64,000 nucleotides of DNA from PALSA-612 sp963776735 (GCA_963776735.1 CAVZNV010000023.1:124001-188000), one strand, 5' to 3'; positions 40,005-49,064 are shown, counted from the first letter of the stretch. Translations and numbers: made by a program. Notes: generated from the letters alone by a model not told the origin.

Positions 40005-41194
40005 GCGCGCCGTCGGCCGCGAGCGTGGATCGCCTGCAGCAGCCCGATCATCGCCATGCTCGCGATCAGCGACGATCCGCCCACGCTCACGAACGGCAGC
40101 GTGATGCCTGTGACCGGCGCGAGGCCGATCGTCATCCCCACGTTGACGAAGATCTGGAACACGAAGGCGGCCACGATCCCGGCGGCCACGATCGCCGAGA
40201 AGCCGTCGCGCGCGACCGTCACGATCTTGAGGCCGCGCCAGACGACGAGCAGGTAGAGGAGCAGGAGGCCGGCGACGCCGATGAAGCCGCGCTGTTCGGC
40301 GAAGGCGGCGAAGGCGAAGTCGGTCTGCGACTCGGGCAGGTAGTCGAGGTTCGTCTGACTCGACTGCGTCGTGCCGCGCCCGGTCGCGCCGCCGGAGCCA
40401 ACGGCGATCATCGCCTGGTTCACGTTGTACGTGTCGCCCTGCGGATCGCTGCTCGGATGGAGGAAGCCGGTCAGGCGGTTCGTCTGATACTTGTGCAGCA
40501 CCTGGATGCCGGCGGACGGGAGCAGCCACAGGACCGCGACCGCGAGGAACATCGCCACGCCGCCCAGGATCGCCAGGTGCGACCAGCTCGTGCCGCTGAT
40601 GAAGAGACAGGCCAACAGCGCCGCCACGTAGACGAGCGCGCTGCCGAGGTCGGGCTGGGCGAACACGAGCAGGATCGGCGGCAGCGCGAGCGCGATGGCG
40701 CTCAGGGGCGTACGCCACTCGTCGACCCGGTCGAGGCGATCGGCGAGGAACGCGGCCAGGAAGATGACGAGCAGGAGCTTCCCGAACTCGGACGGCTGGA
40801 AGCGGAAGAACGAGACGTCGATCCAGCGCCGGGAGTGGCGCGAGACGCTACCCGCGAGCATGACGAGCGCGAGCGAGCCGAGCAGGGCGAGGTAGATGCC
40901 GCGCATCGACCGCCGGTACCAGTCCGGGTCGATCGCGATCGCCGCGATCATCGCCACCGCACCGACGGCGACGAAGACGAACTGGTGCGAAAGGTAGTAG
41001 TTCGGGTCGCCGGGGACGACGTGCCTCGTGATCCCGCCGATCGCCCAGAGGCCGTAGCCGACGAGCGCCGCCGAGGCGAGGAGCAGCGTCCAGTCGAGCC
41101 TGGCGAGGAACGGGCTGTCGTCGACCTGGCCGACGGACGACGGCCGGCGACGCCTGCGCCGGGCCTGGGCCGCGGTGCCGATGTACTGCACCAT
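40001..41194 (-). CDS. rodA: Peptidoglycan polymerase RodA (SEDS family)
   Basis: A 397-aa SEDS glycosyltransferase for elongation-type peptidoglycan synthesis, working with PBP2. About ten membrane helices; HSRRWIDVSFFRFQPSEFGKL, LLVFAQPDLGSALVYVAALL with the conserved Asp region, QSSQTNLDYLPESQTDFAFA, and the end VGMTIGLAPVTGITLPFVSVGGSSL are characteristic. A short basic N-terminus precedes the first helix. The ATG overlaps the mrdA stop by 1 bp (TGATG). Order mreC-mreD-mrdA-rodA is conserved. Confidence 0.96.
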   Translation of the reverse strand: MVQYIGTAAQARRRRRRPSSVGQVDDSPFLARLDWTLLLASAALVGYGLWAIGGITRHVVPGDPNYYLSHQFVFVAVGAVAMIAAIAIDPDWYRRSMRGIYLALLGSLALVMLAGSVSRHSRRWIDVSFFRFQPSEFGKLLLVIFLAAFLADRLDRVDEWRTPLSAIALALPPILLVFAQPDLGSALVYVAALLACLFISGTSWSHLAILGGVAMFLAVAVLWLLPSAGIQVLHKYQTNRLTGFLHPSSDPQGDTYNVNQAMIAVGSGGATGRGTTQSSQTNLDYLPESQTDFAFAAFAEQRGFIGVAGLLLLYLLVVWRGLKIVTVARDGFSAIVAAGIVAAFVFQIFVNVGMTIGLAPVTGITLPFVSVGGSSLIASMAMIGLLQAIHARGRRRA

Positions 41195-43263
41195 CAGTCC
41201 GAGGACTTCCCGGTCGTCGGGGCGGGCTTGTTGAAGAACTTCGCCAGCACCTGGGCCGCCGCCGGAGCCGCCGCGGTGCCGCCGTGGCCGCCGTTCTCGA
41301 TCACGGCGCAGACGACGATCTTCGGCGCGTTGTAGGGGCCCCAGCCGCACCAGAGCGACTGGTTCAGCACCTGCGGCTTCTGGCCGGGCAGCGTCACGAC
41401 CTTCTCCGCCGTCCCCGTCTTGCCGGCGATCTGGATCGGGAAGTTCGCGAACGTCGTCGCGGACGTGCCCTGCCGGTCGTGCGTCGCCTGGAAGAGCCCG
41501 TCACGCACGACCTGGAGGTAGCCCGGGTCGACGCCGACCGGCTTCGGGAGCGGCGGCGCGAGCGGCTGCAGCACGATCGGCGTGCCCTTGCCGCCCGAGC
41601 TCGGCGTTTCGGCGTCCTGCACGAGGTACGGCGTCACGAGCTTGCCGCCGTTCGCGATCATCGAGTAGAAGCGCGCGAGCTGGAGCGGCGTGGTGGCGAC
41701 GTCCTTCTGCCCGATCGCGAGCTGGATCGAGTCGCCCGGCTTCCACGTCGAGTCGATCCGCCAGTTCGTCGGGTCGGTAATCGGCGTGTAGGCCTGCTTG
41801 CGCCATTTGATCGTCGGAACGAGCCCGCTCGCTTCTGGACCGATATCGATGCCGGTGGGCTTGCCGAAGCCGAACTTCGTAGCCCACTGCTGGAGCGGCT
41901 GGTTGCTCCCCGGCAGGTTGTAGAAGTCGTAGCCGAGGCGGTAGAAGTAGGTGTCGCACGACTCCATCAGCGCGGTCGGCATGCTGATGTAGTTGTCGAC
42001 GTACTTGTCCCAGTTGAAAAACGTCTGCAACGGTCCGCCGTAGGGGTTCGGCGGCGAGAAGCTGGGCGAGCAGAGCAGCGGGTCGTACGGGCCGACGATG
42101 CGCTGCTCGAGCGCGGCCAGGGCGGTTACCGGCTTCCACGTCGAGCCGGGCGGGTACGTCGCGTCGATCGCGCGGTTGATCGCCGGGAAGTTCGCCGCGG
42201 CGGCGGCCTTGTTGTTGAGCAGCGGCTTGAGCCCGTTCGCCGTGCGGTGCACCCAGACGCGCGGGTTGTAGGTCGGATTCGAGGCCAGCGCGAGGATCGC
42301 CCCGGTGTTCGGATCCATCGCGACGATGGCGCCGCCGTCGGCCGCGAACCCATCCGTCGTGTGGTGTGCCAGGTTGATCCCGAACTTGAGCGCGTCCTCG
42401 GCGGCGCGCTGGAGCCTGATGTCGATCGTGAGCCGGATCGCCTTGCCCGGCTGCGGCGCTCTCGTCTGGTGCACCTGGCTCGTCGGCCGACCGGTCGCGT
42501 CGACGGTCACCTGCGCGGCTCCCGGCACGCCGTGGAGGTAGCGGTCGTAGGCGGACTCGATCCCCGACTGGCCGATCTGGTCGTCGAGGAGGTACTCCTG
42601 GACGCCGCCGACCTTGATCTTGTGGAGCGCCTGATACTGCTCCGAGTTGATGCGGCCGACGTACCCGAGCGTCTGCGCGAGCAGGCCGCCCGGCGCGTGG
42701 TAGTAGCGCAGGTAGGTCGGCTGGATCTCGACCCCGTCGAACTGCGCGGTGTGCTCGTAGATGTATGCGGCCTGGTCGGAGGTGATGCCGACCTGGAGGG
42801 TCAGCGGTGTGGTCGCGACGGGGAGCTTCTTGTTGTGCTCCTGCGCCGTGATCAGCGCGAGGATGTGGCGCGGCTTCTCGTCCAGCACCTTCGCGAGCTG
42901 CCAGATCTCCGCGTACAGCGCGTCGTGCTTCTTTGGCAGGTCGGCCGGCCAGACGACGACGGCGTTCGAGACGGTGTTCTCGACCAGCGTGCGCCCCTTG
43001 TCGTCGAGAATCGGACCGCGGGGAGCCTGAAGCGCGATCTGGCGGATCTGGTTGTCCTGCGCCTGGCTGCGGTACTTCGTCGCCGCGAGCACCTGGAGCG
43101 ACCACAGCCGCAGGAAGAGCACGCCGAACGCCACGAGCGCGACCGCGCCCATGATCGCGACCCGAAGCGCCATCCTCGGCGTCAGGAGGTAGGGCTGCGA
43201 GACGCGCGGATCGGGGGGCAGGAAGCGGCCGCCGTCGCCGGGGCGCTTGCCGTCACTGGCCAA
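41194..43263 (-). CDS. mrdA: Penicillin-binding protein 2 (elongation transpeptidase)
   Basis: A 689-aa class B PBP that crosslinks peptidoglycan during elongation. One membrane anchor (about 32-55), the dimerisation/pedestal region, and the transpeptidase domain with active-site Ser374 in STWK, Ser435 in SCD and the KTGT box at 615-618. The position of GYVGRINSEQY and GQSGIESAYDRYL is normal. The start at 43263 overlaps the mreD end by 11 bp. It forms the catalytic pair with RodA. Confidence 0.96.
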   Translation of the reverse strand: MASDGKRPGDGGRFLPPDPRVSQPYLLTPRMALRVAIMGAVALVAFGVLFLRLWSLQVLAATKYRSQAQDNQIRQIALQAPRGPILDDKGRTLVENTVSNAVVVWPADLPKKHDALYAEIWQLAKVLDEKPRHILALITAQEHNKKLPVATTPLTLQVGITSDQAAYIYEHTAQFDGVEIQPTYLRYYHAPGGLLAQTLGYVGRINSEQYQALHKIKVGGVQEYLLDDQIGQSGIESAYDRYLHGVPGAAQVTVDATGRPTSQVHQTRAPQPGKAIRLTIDIRLQRAAEDALKFGINLAHHTTDGFAADGGAIVAMDPNTGAILALASNPTYNPRVWVHRTANGLKPLLNNKAAAAANFPAINRAIDATYPPGSTWKPVTALAALEQRIVGPYDPLLCSPSFSPPNPYGGPLQTFFNWDKYVDNYISMPTALMESCDTYFYRLGYDFYNLPGSNQPLQQWATKFGFGKPTGIDIGPEASGLVPTIKWRKQAYTPITDPTNWRIDSTWKPGDSIQLAIGQKDVATTPLQLARFYSMIANGGKLVTPYLVQDAETPSSGGKGTPIVLQPLAPPLPKPVGVDPGYLQVVRDGLFQATHDRQGTSATTFANFPIQIAGKTGTAEKVVTLPGQKPQVLNQSLWCGWGPYNAPKIVVCAVIENGGHGGTAAAPAAAQVLAKFFNKPAPTTGKSSD

Positions 43264-43777
43264 GTGCGGGCGCTCCTTCCGTACGCGTGAGCACGAGCCT
43301 CGGCGGCAGGAGCCGGCGGACGACCCAGTAGACGGGCCAGGTCAGGATCAGGTTCAGCGCGATGCCCTGGAACAGGGTCTCGACCAGCACGTGCCTCGCC
43401 GGCGCGGGCTCGTCGAGGACGAACCGGAGTGCGAGCCCGCCGAGTGCGTAGAGGAAGGTGACGACGGCGACCGAGAGGAACGGTGCGTGTGTCCGGTCGC
43501 GGCCCGTGGTCTCGCCGTAGCGGCCAACCCAGTACCCGAGCAGCGTCAGGAGCAGGGAGGTGACGCCCAGCGTCTCGAGCGTCGCCGTGTCGACGACGAG
43601 CCCGGCGAAGAAGCCGGCGCAGGCGCCGAAGACGGAGCCGCGCAGCAGCGAGACGGCAACGATCGTGACGAGCAGGATGTCCGGCTCGCCGCGGAGGATG
43701 CGGACGTCGGAGAAGACGGAGACCTCGAGGATCGCGGCGAGGAAGACGACGACGGCGACCTTGATCCCGTCGATCAC
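43253..43777 (-). CDS. mreD: Rod shape-determining protein MreD
   Basis: A 174-aa membrane protein with about five helices (KVAVVVFLAAILEVSVFSDV, PDILLVTIVAVSLLRGSVFG, FAGLVVDTATLETLGVTSLLLTLLGYWVG in pieces). It links MreC to the elongasome. The start at 43777 overlaps the mreC stop by 4 bp. Sequence similarity in MreD is low in general; position between mreC and mrdA makes the call safe. Confidence 0.92.
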   Translation of the reverse strand: MIDGIKVAVVVFLAAILEVSVFSDVRILRGEPDILLVTIVAVSLLRGSVFGACAGFFAGLVVDTATLETLGVTSLLLTLLGYWVGRYGETTGRDRTHAPFLSVAVVTFLYALGGLALRFVLDEPAPARHVLVETLFQGIALNLILTWPVYWVVRRLLPPRLVLTRTEGAPALGQ

Positions 43778-44715
43778 GAGCCCGCCTTTTTCTTGACCAG
43801 CACGATCATCGAGCTCAAGTTGCCGAAGTCCACGTAGGGCGAGACCTCGATCTGCTTGTACGGATCGATGTCGGTCTGGTTCACGCCCTGGACCGTTCCG
43901 ACCGGGATGCCGCGCGGGAAGATCGAGGTCAACGGGCCCTGCTTCCAGCCGGCGGTGACCAGCCGGTCGCCGGCGTTGACGGTCGCGGACTTCGGCACCG
44001 AGTCGAGGATGATCGAGCTGCCCGGGTCGTTGTGGCGGAGAATCCCGGCCGCTCCGGTCCTGGCGTCCTTGACGGAGACGAAGCTGGTCTCGTCGGTGAT
44101 CAGCTTGACCTGCGAGGCGTTCGAGAAGACGCGGGTGACGGTTCCGACCAGGAAGCCGGTGGTCGAGACGACGGGGTCGTTGACGTGGACGCCGTTGTTG
44201 CCGCCGACACCGACCACGACGCGCTGGTCGAACTGGCCGGGCGCCTGCGCGAGGACGCTCGTCGTCAGGTTGTCGTAGTCCTGTGGATAGGTGCTGCCGC
44301 CGAGGTAGTGGACCTCCTTGCGCAAGGCGGCGTTCTCCTGCATCAGGATCTGGTTCTGGGCAGCCTCAGACTGGTACTTCGCGTTCTCGTCTTTGAGCTT
44401 GCGGTTCTCGTTCCGAGCGGTTGAGAGCCCGCCGACCCAGCCGGCCAGGTCGCGGAACGGCTGGGCCACGCGGTTCGCAGCGACCTCGAACGGGTGCAGC
44501 ACCGATGCGCCCGCGCTCTGCACCGAGTGCAGGCTGCCGTTCGACGACTCGCGGAAGTAGACGGTCAGCATCGCAAGCGAGACGAGCACGAGCACGGCGA
44601 CGACGACGCGCCGGCGCAGCACGCTCGAGGCGCGTGCGGACATCTGGGAGGAAGCGACCGGCCGCCCTCGGGCAGCACCGAGTGCCGCGACCCGCACTGA
44701 TCGGTTGCGAGGCAC
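43774..44715 (-). CDS. mreC: Rod shape-determining protein MreC
   Basis: A 313-aa single-pass membrane protein that scaffolds the elongasome outside the membrane. A basic N-terminus and helix (VVVAVLVLVSLAMLTVYF) are followed by a coiled coil (about 90-135, ARNENRKLKDENAKYQSEAA) and the MreC beta-domain (VVVGVGGNNGVHVNDPVVST, GFLVGTVTRVFSNASQVKLITD, DRLVTAGWKQGPLTSIFPRG). The GTG at 44715 lies 9 nt after TAAACT. It is first in mreC-mreD-mrdA-rodA-DUF697; mreB is separate by 230 bp that include two hairpins. Confidence 0.95.
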   Translation of the reverse strand: MPRNRSVRVAALGAARGRPVASSQMSARASSVLRRRVVVAVLVLVSLAMLTVYFRESSNGSLHSVQSAGASVLHPFEVAANRVAQPFRDLAGWVGGLSTARNENRKLKDENAKYQSEAAQNQILMQENAALRKEVHYLGGSTYPQDYDNLTTSVLAQAPGQFDQRVVVGVGGNNGVHVNDPVVSTTGFLVGTVTRVFSNASQVKLITDETSFVSVKDARTGAAGILRHNDPGSSIILDSVPKSATVNAGDRLVTAGWKQGPLTSIFPRGIPVGTVQGVNQTDIDPYKQIEVSPYVDFGNLSSMIVLVKKKAGS

Positions 44716-44796
44716 GAGCCCGACAGTTTAGGGGAGCCCGCGGAACACCGACCGCCGACCCAGCCGCGGCTTAAACGGACCACAACGTGGCTCCCC

Positions 44797-44815
44797 TCCC
44801 CACCCTGGGTGGGGA
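44797..44815. repeat. 9-bp inverted repeat with 1-nt centre
   Basis: tccccaccc, t, gggtgggga, in the 230-bp gap between mreB and mreC. It forms an almost loop-less palindrome, better as a protein-binding site than as an RNA stem. Confidence 0.45.
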
Positions 44816-44894
44816 AGAGAACCACCCGCCACCCGCGGTCAGCGTACCCCGCGAAGCCGCACGAGACAGTGCCCGGACCGTGACAAATGCGTGA

Positions 44895-44920
44895 CTTTCC
44901 GTCCACAGCCGGACGGAAAG
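44895..44920 (-). terminator. Terminator-like hairpin downstream of mreB
   Basis: ctttccgtcc, 6-nt loop, ggacggaaag: a perfect 10-bp stem 26 bp after the mreB stop on the minus strand. A U-tract is not obvious, but position and stability suit a terminator separating mreB from mreC. Confidence 0.5.
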
Positions 44921-44945
44921 GACGGCCCAGCCGCCGGGCGGCGCG

Positions 44946-46004
44946 CTACGAGCGGTAGTTGTTCCGGCGGCCGCGGCCGCGAGCTTTTTGCGAGCGGTGG
45001 ATGACCTCGAACTCCTCGAGGCTCCGGCCGGACCCCACCGCGACGCACGTCAGCGGCGACTCCGCGACGTGCACCGGCATGTGCGTCTCCTGCCGCAGCC
45101 GCTCGTCGAGCCCGCCGAGCAGCGACCCGCCGCCGGCGAGCATCAGCCCGCGGTCCATGATGTCCGCGGCCAGCTCGGGCGGCGTCTTGTCCAGCGTCTG
45201 CTTGATCGCGTCGATGATCTGGCCGACCGGCTCGTCCAGCGCGTGCCGCACCTCGTCCGAGGAGAGGATCACCGTCTTCGGCAGGCCGGTCAGCAGGTCG
45301 CGCCCGCGCACCTCGGCCTGGATCTCCTCACGCAGCGGGTGCGCCGACCCGATCTCGAGCTTGATCTCCTCTGCCGTCTGCTGCCCGATCAGCAGCTTGT
45401 ACTCCTTCTTGACGTGGTTGATGATCGCCTCGTCCATCTCGTCGCCGCCGACGCGAAGGCTCTGCGAGACGACGATCCCGCCGAGCGAGATGACCGCGAC
45501 CTCGCTGGTACCGCCGCCGATGTCGACGATCATGTTCCCCGCCGGTTCGGCGATGGGCAGGCCGGCACCGATCGCAGCCGCCATCGGCTCCTCGATCAGG
45601 TACGCCTGCCGCGCGCCCGCGCTGAGCGTCGCCTCCTCGACCGCGCGCCGCTCGACGCCCGTGACGCCCGACGGCACGCACACGACCACGCGCGGGTGCG
45701 CAAAGCGGTGCTGGTGCACCTTCTGGATGAAGTGCCGGAGCATCTGCTCGGTCACGTCGAAGTCGGCGATGACGCCGTCTTTCAGCGGGCGGATCGCCTG
45801 GATCGAGCCGGGCGTACGGCCGAGCATGCGCTTCGCCTCGACCCCGACCGCGTGCACCTCGCCGCTCCGCGTGTCGATCGCGACCACCGACGGCTCAGAC
45901 AGGACGATCCCGCGGCCCCGCACGTAGACGAGCGTGTTCGCGGTCCCGAGGTCCACGGCCATGTCGCGGCTGCCGAAGCCGGTGAGCGTGTCGAAGAGGG
46001 GCAT
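44946..46004 (-). CDS. mreB: Rod shape-determining protein MreB
   Basis: A 352-aa actin-like ATPase that guides lateral wall synthesis. Phosphate-1 MAVDLGTANTLVYVRGRGIV, GGGTSEVAVISLGGIVVSQS, and IEEPMAAAIGAGLPIAEPAG with the C-terminal GGGSLLGGLDERLRQETHMPV are diagnostic. A basic tail (SQKARGRGRRNNYRS) extends the end. A TAGACT box lies 13 nt upstream. It is upstream of, but not tightly joined to, mreC. Confidence 0.97.
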   Translation of the reverse strand: MPLFDTLTGFGSRDMAVDLGTANTLVYVRGRGIVLSEPSVVAIDTRSGEVHAVGVEAKRMLGRTPGSIQAIRPLKDGVIADFDVTEQMLRHFIQKVHQHRFAHPRVVVCVPSGVTGVERRAVEEATLSAGARQAYLIEEPMAAAIGAGLPIAEPAGNMIVDIGGGTSEVAVISLGGIVVSQSLRVGGDEMDEAIINHVKKEYKLLIGQQTAEEIKLEIGSAHPLREEIQAEVRGRDLLTGLPKTVILSSDEVRHALDEPVGQIIDAIKQTLDKTPPELAADIMDRGLMLAGGGSLLGGLDERLRQETHMPVHVAESPLTCVAVGSGRSLEEFEVIHRSQKARGRGRRNNYRS

Positions 46005-46056
46005 GACCTGGCTTTCGAGTCTAGCGGCGCCCCAGAGCCGAAGCCGAAACGCCCTG

Positions 46057-47352
46057 CTAGCCGAAGCCGTACCGGCCGGGAAACCGCTCGGCGAGCAGGC
46101 GGACGAGCAGACCGGCGGGCAACCCGACGACGTTCAGGTAGTCGCCGTCGATGCGTGCGACCAGCGAGGCGCCGAGTCCCTGGATCGCATACGCGCCCGC
46201 GCGGCCGTGCCACTCGCCGGCCTCGACATACCGTTCGATCTCGCGCCCCGCGAGCGCGCGGAACTCGACGAGCGTGACGACGCGGTGGAGCTCCTCCCAG
46301 CTCGGGCCGAGCAGGCAGAGCCCCGACACGACCTCGTGCGTGCGGCCGGCGAGACGCTCGAGCATCGCCGCAGCCTCAGCCGGCGTCTCGGCCTTCCCGA
46401 ACCGCCGCCCGTCGACGAACACGTCCGTGTCGACGCCGAGCACGGGAGGCCCGGCGCCGTCCACCGACCGCGCCTTGCCGGCCGCGTGCTCGACGGGGTC
46501 GTCGCCGATCTCCTCGTAGTCGGGAGCGACGACCGTGAACGGGAGGCGCAACTGCTCGAGGATCGCGCGCCGCTGGGGCGACGTCGACGCGAGGACTAGC
46601 GCTTCCGGGCCTTCCGAGATCTCCTCCGAAGGCCAGCGGTGCGCCCAGTCCCGCGTCACCCATTCGAACCGCGATTCCGGCCCGTCGGCCGGCGCCTGCA
46701 GCTCAATCAGCCCTTCGACCTCGAACCCGTGCTCGCGCAGCAGCCGGATCCACTCGCCGTAGCCGAGATGGAACTCGACGCTGTCTCCCTCCTCGGGCCA
46801 CTCGAACCGGTGCATGCCGAAGTAGTCGCGCTCGAGCTCCGTCTCGTTCGGTGGATCGGCCGTGAGCACCGCCAGCGTGCCGTTGACGAGGAAGACGAGC
46901 TCGCCGCCCGGCCGCAGCAGCCGCGCCGCCTCGGGAATCCAGAGGTACGGGTCGCACCAGATCGACGCGCCGTACTCGGAGAACGCGACGTCGAAGCTCG
47001 CGTTCGGCAGCGGCACGTCCTCGGCGGACGCCTGGATCAGCGGGAACTCGGGCCCGTACTCGGCCATGAACCTGCGGGCGTTCGCGAGCTGGGCGTCGGT
47101 GATGTCGACGCCGACCGGCCGCGCCCCCATACGCGCAAGCCAGCACGACCAGTACGCCGTGCCGCAGCCGAGCTCGACGACATCCTTCCCAGCCACGTCC
47201 GGAAGCGCCCCCACCTCTGACTCCGGAATGCTCCAGATGCCCCAGTCCGGCTCCTTCTCGCCGGCCCACGCGCGGCGGCCGTTCTCCTCGTACTCGGGCG
47301 CGGCCTTCTCCCACTCGGCCTGGTTGCGCTTCGCGTGCTCGCTCAGCTCCAC
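46057..47352 (-). CDS. Fusion: SAM methyltransferase + Maf nucleotide pyrophosphatase
   Basis: A single 431-aa frame. Residues 1-246 form a class I methyltransferase (VVELGCGTAYWSCWLARMGA, VGVDITDAQLANARR, ARLLRPGGELVFLVNG). Residues 251-431 form a complete Maf/YhdE-type pyrophosphatase (LASTSPQRRAILEQL, GVDTDVFVDGRRFGKAETP, AYAIQGLGASLVARIDGDY), which removes modified or non-canonical NTPs and may act in septum control. No stop, and no start codon within ten codons before the Maf part, separates them; GTG at codon 232 is the only nearby internal option. The GTG at 47352 follows AAGGTG and overlaps the upstream methyltransferase by 10 bp. Fusion versus missing stop should be checked. Confidence 0.85.
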   Translation of the reverse strand: MELSEHAKRNQAEWEKAAPEYEENGRRAWAGEKEPDWGIWSIPESEVGALPDVAGKDVVELGCGTAYWSCWLARMGARPVGVDITDAQLANARRFMAEYGPEFPLIQASAEDVPLPNASFDVAFSEYGASIWCDPYLWIPEAARLLRPGGELVFLVNGTLAVLTADPPNETELERDYFGMHRFEWPEEGDSVEFHLGYGEWIRLLREHGFEVEGLIELQAPADGPESRFEWVTRDWAHRWPSEEISEGPEALVLASTSPQRRAILEQLRLPFTVVAPDYEEIGDDPVEHAAGKARSVDGAGPPVLGVDTDVFVDGRRFGKAETPAEAAAMLERLAGRTHEVVSGLCLLGPSWEELHRVVTLVEFRALAGREIERYVEAGEWHGRAGAYAIQGLGASLVARIDGDYLNVVGLPAGLLVRLLAERFPGRYGFG

Positions 47353-48092
47353 TTCCGCACCTTCCAGATCTCCTCCATCGGCCAGCGCCTCGCCCAGGCG
47401 GTCTCCTCCGGAGTGCGGTAGGTCGACTCGGCGCCCTCGGGCGGCTTGATCTCGATCAGCGCCTCGACCGTCAGGCCGCAGCGGCGGAAGAGCGCGATCC
47501 ATTCGCCGTACCGAAGCTGGAAGTGGACGCTGCCCTCGGGGTCGTCGAAGCGGTGGAGGCCGAAGGAGTCGAGGACGAGCCGCTGCTGGGTCTCGTCGTT
47601 CTCGTCCACGCAGATCCACCAGAACGGCGTGAAGTGCGAGAACGCGAACAGGCCGCCGGGGCGCAGCACGCGTGCCGCCTCGGGAACGACGAGCAGTGGA
47701 TCGGCGAAGCTGAGCGCGCCGTGATCGCAGAGGACGACGTCGAAGCTCGCGTCGTCGAGCGGGATCGACTCGGCGGGCGAGTGCACGAGCGGGAAGTCGA
47801 CGCCGGCGGCGGCCATGCGCTCGCGGGCATGCTCGAGCTGCCGCTCCGAGTTGTCGAGCCCGACCATGCGCGCCCCTTGGCGAGCGAGCAGGATCGCCCA
47901 CTGCGCCGCGCCGCAGCCGAGCTCGAGCACGTCCTTCCCGGCCACGTCGCCGAGCACCTGCAGCTCGGATTCCGGGATCTGCCACGTTCCCCAGCGCGCC
48001 TCTGGGCGGTTGATGAACTCCTGGTGCCGTTCCTGGTACTCGTCCGACCGGCGATCCCAGTACGCGCGGTTCTGCTCAGCCGACGACTTCAT
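47343..48092 (-). CDS. Class I SAM-dependent methyltransferase
   Basis: A 249-aa methyltransferase closely related to the N-terminal half of the next protein: both start with a NRAYWDRRSDEYQ/NQAEWEKAAPEYE helix and share WGxW-PESELQVLGDVAGKDVLELGCGAAQWAI and the LRYGEWIALFRRCG ending. Motifs: VLELGCGAAQWAILLARQGA, MVGLDNSERQLEHARERM, VLCDHGALSFADP. Its C-terminus ends EEIWKVRKWS just where the neighbour enters Maf. The start at 48092 overlaps ndk by 17 bp, so it is in its operon. The substrate is unknown. Confidence 0.85.
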   Translation of the reverse strand: MKSSAEQNRAYWDRRSDEYQERHQEFINRPEARWGTWQIPESELQVLGDVAGKDVLELGCGAAQWAILLARQGARMVGLDNSERQLEHARERMAAAGVDFPLVHSPAESIPLDDASFDVVLCDHGALSFADPLLVVPEAARVLRPGGLFAFSHFTPFWWICVDENDETQQRLVLDSFGLHRFDDPEGSVHFQLRYGEWIALFRRCGLTVEALIEIKPPEGAESTYRTPEETAWARRWPMEEIWKVRKWS

Positions 48093-48498
48093 GGTCCGAG
48101 AACCAGAGCGCGATCTCGCGCGCGGCCGACTCCGGCGAGTCCGAGCCGTGGATCAGGTTGTCGGGCATCGCGAGCGCGAGGTCGCCGCGGATCGTCCCCG
48201 GCGCGGAGTCGCGCGGATTGGTCGAGCCCATCGTCGTCCGGACGACGCCGATCGCGCCCTCGCCCTCGATCACCAGCGCGAGCGTCGGCGCAGAGGTGAT
48301 GAAATCGACGAGCTCGCCGAAGAACGGCTTCTCCTTGTGCTCGGCGTAGTGCTGCTCGGCCAACTCGCGGCTGACGACGAGCAGCTTCGCCGCGCGCAAC
48401 ACGAGGCCGCGGCGCTCGAGGCGACCGACGATCTCGCCGGACAGGCCGCGCTGGACCGCGTCCGGCTTGACGAGCACGAGTGTCCGCTCCGCTGCCAC
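48076..48498 (-). CDS. ndk: Nucleoside-diphosphate kinase
   Basis: A 140-aa NDK that equalises nucleoside triphosphate pools by phosphate transfer through an active-site His. TLVLVKPDAVQRGLSGEIVG begins the protein; TTMGSTNPRDSAPGTIRGD and NLIHGSDSPESAAREIALWF with the catalytic His are intact. The GTG at 48498 lies 8 nt after TAGACT, so it probably starts a leaderless transcript that also carries both methyltransferase genes. Confidence 0.96.
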   Translation of the reverse strand: MAAERTLVLVKPDAVQRGLSGEIVGRLERRGLVLRAAKLLVVSRELAEQHYAEHKEKPFFGELVDFITSAPTLALVIEGEGAIGVVRTTMGSTNPRDSAPGTIRGDLALAMPDNLIHGSDSPESAAREIALWFSDHEVVG

Positions 48499-48509
48499 GG
48501 GGCGCGAGT

Positions 48510-49064
48510 CTAGCGACCGCGCGGCTGGCGTCGGCGCGAGGGCGGCCGGGGCGCGGGCTGTGCGAGGAGCGTGTTCTCGAGATGGTCGGCGAGGTCGATG
48601 GGCGGCCGACGCGTCACCGGCGTCTCGCAGTGCGGGCACATCTGCCAGAGCGGCTCGAGCGGCGCCTTGCAGGTGACGCAGGCCTCCTTGAGCCGCGTCG
48701 TGCAAACCGGGCACACGAGGAAGGACGACTCGACCTGGGCGCGGCAGACCGGGCACTCGCTGCTGCCGGCCGAGAGCCGCTCCTCGATCGCCCGCATCTC
48801 GAGCTCGCGCTCGCGGATCTCGTCCAGGTACTCGGGCGGGCGGAAGAGCATGTAGATCAGCACTCCGACGATCGGCACGAGCCCCACGAGCGTCGCCACG
48901 CCGACGAGCCACGGGCTGGCGATACGGCGCCGCGCGTCCTTGAACGTCCAGAAGCCGACCGCGAGCCAGAAGACGACGCCGGCGGTGATCAGTCCCCCGC
49001 GCGCCCACGCCCATGTCCGGGAGCCGAAGAAGTTGGAGAGCAGAAGCAAATGGACTGACGGCAC
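48510..49064 (-). CDS. Membrane protein with double zinc ribbon
   Basis: A 184-aa protein: two membrane helices (GLITAGVVFWLAVGFWTF, LVGVATLVGLVPIVGVLIYMLF), a charged helical linker, then paired zinc-ribbon modules (CPVCRAQ, CPVCTTR, CVTCKAP, CPHCETP; eight Cys in CxxC pairs) and a basic tail. It is a typical DZR design, role unknown, perhaps membrane-tethered nucleic-acid or protein binding. The GTG at 49064 overlaps the stop of the upstream microprotein by 1 bp. Confidence 0.8.
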   Translation of the reverse strand: MPSVHLLLLSNFFGSRTWAWARGGLITAGVVFWLAVGFWTFKDARRRIASPWLVGVATLVGLVPIVGVLIYMLFRPPEYLDEIRERELEMRAIEERLSAGSSECPVCRAQVESSFLVCPVCTTRLKEACVTCKAPLEPLWQMCPHCETPVTRRPPIDLADHLENTLLAQPAPRPPSRRRQPRGR

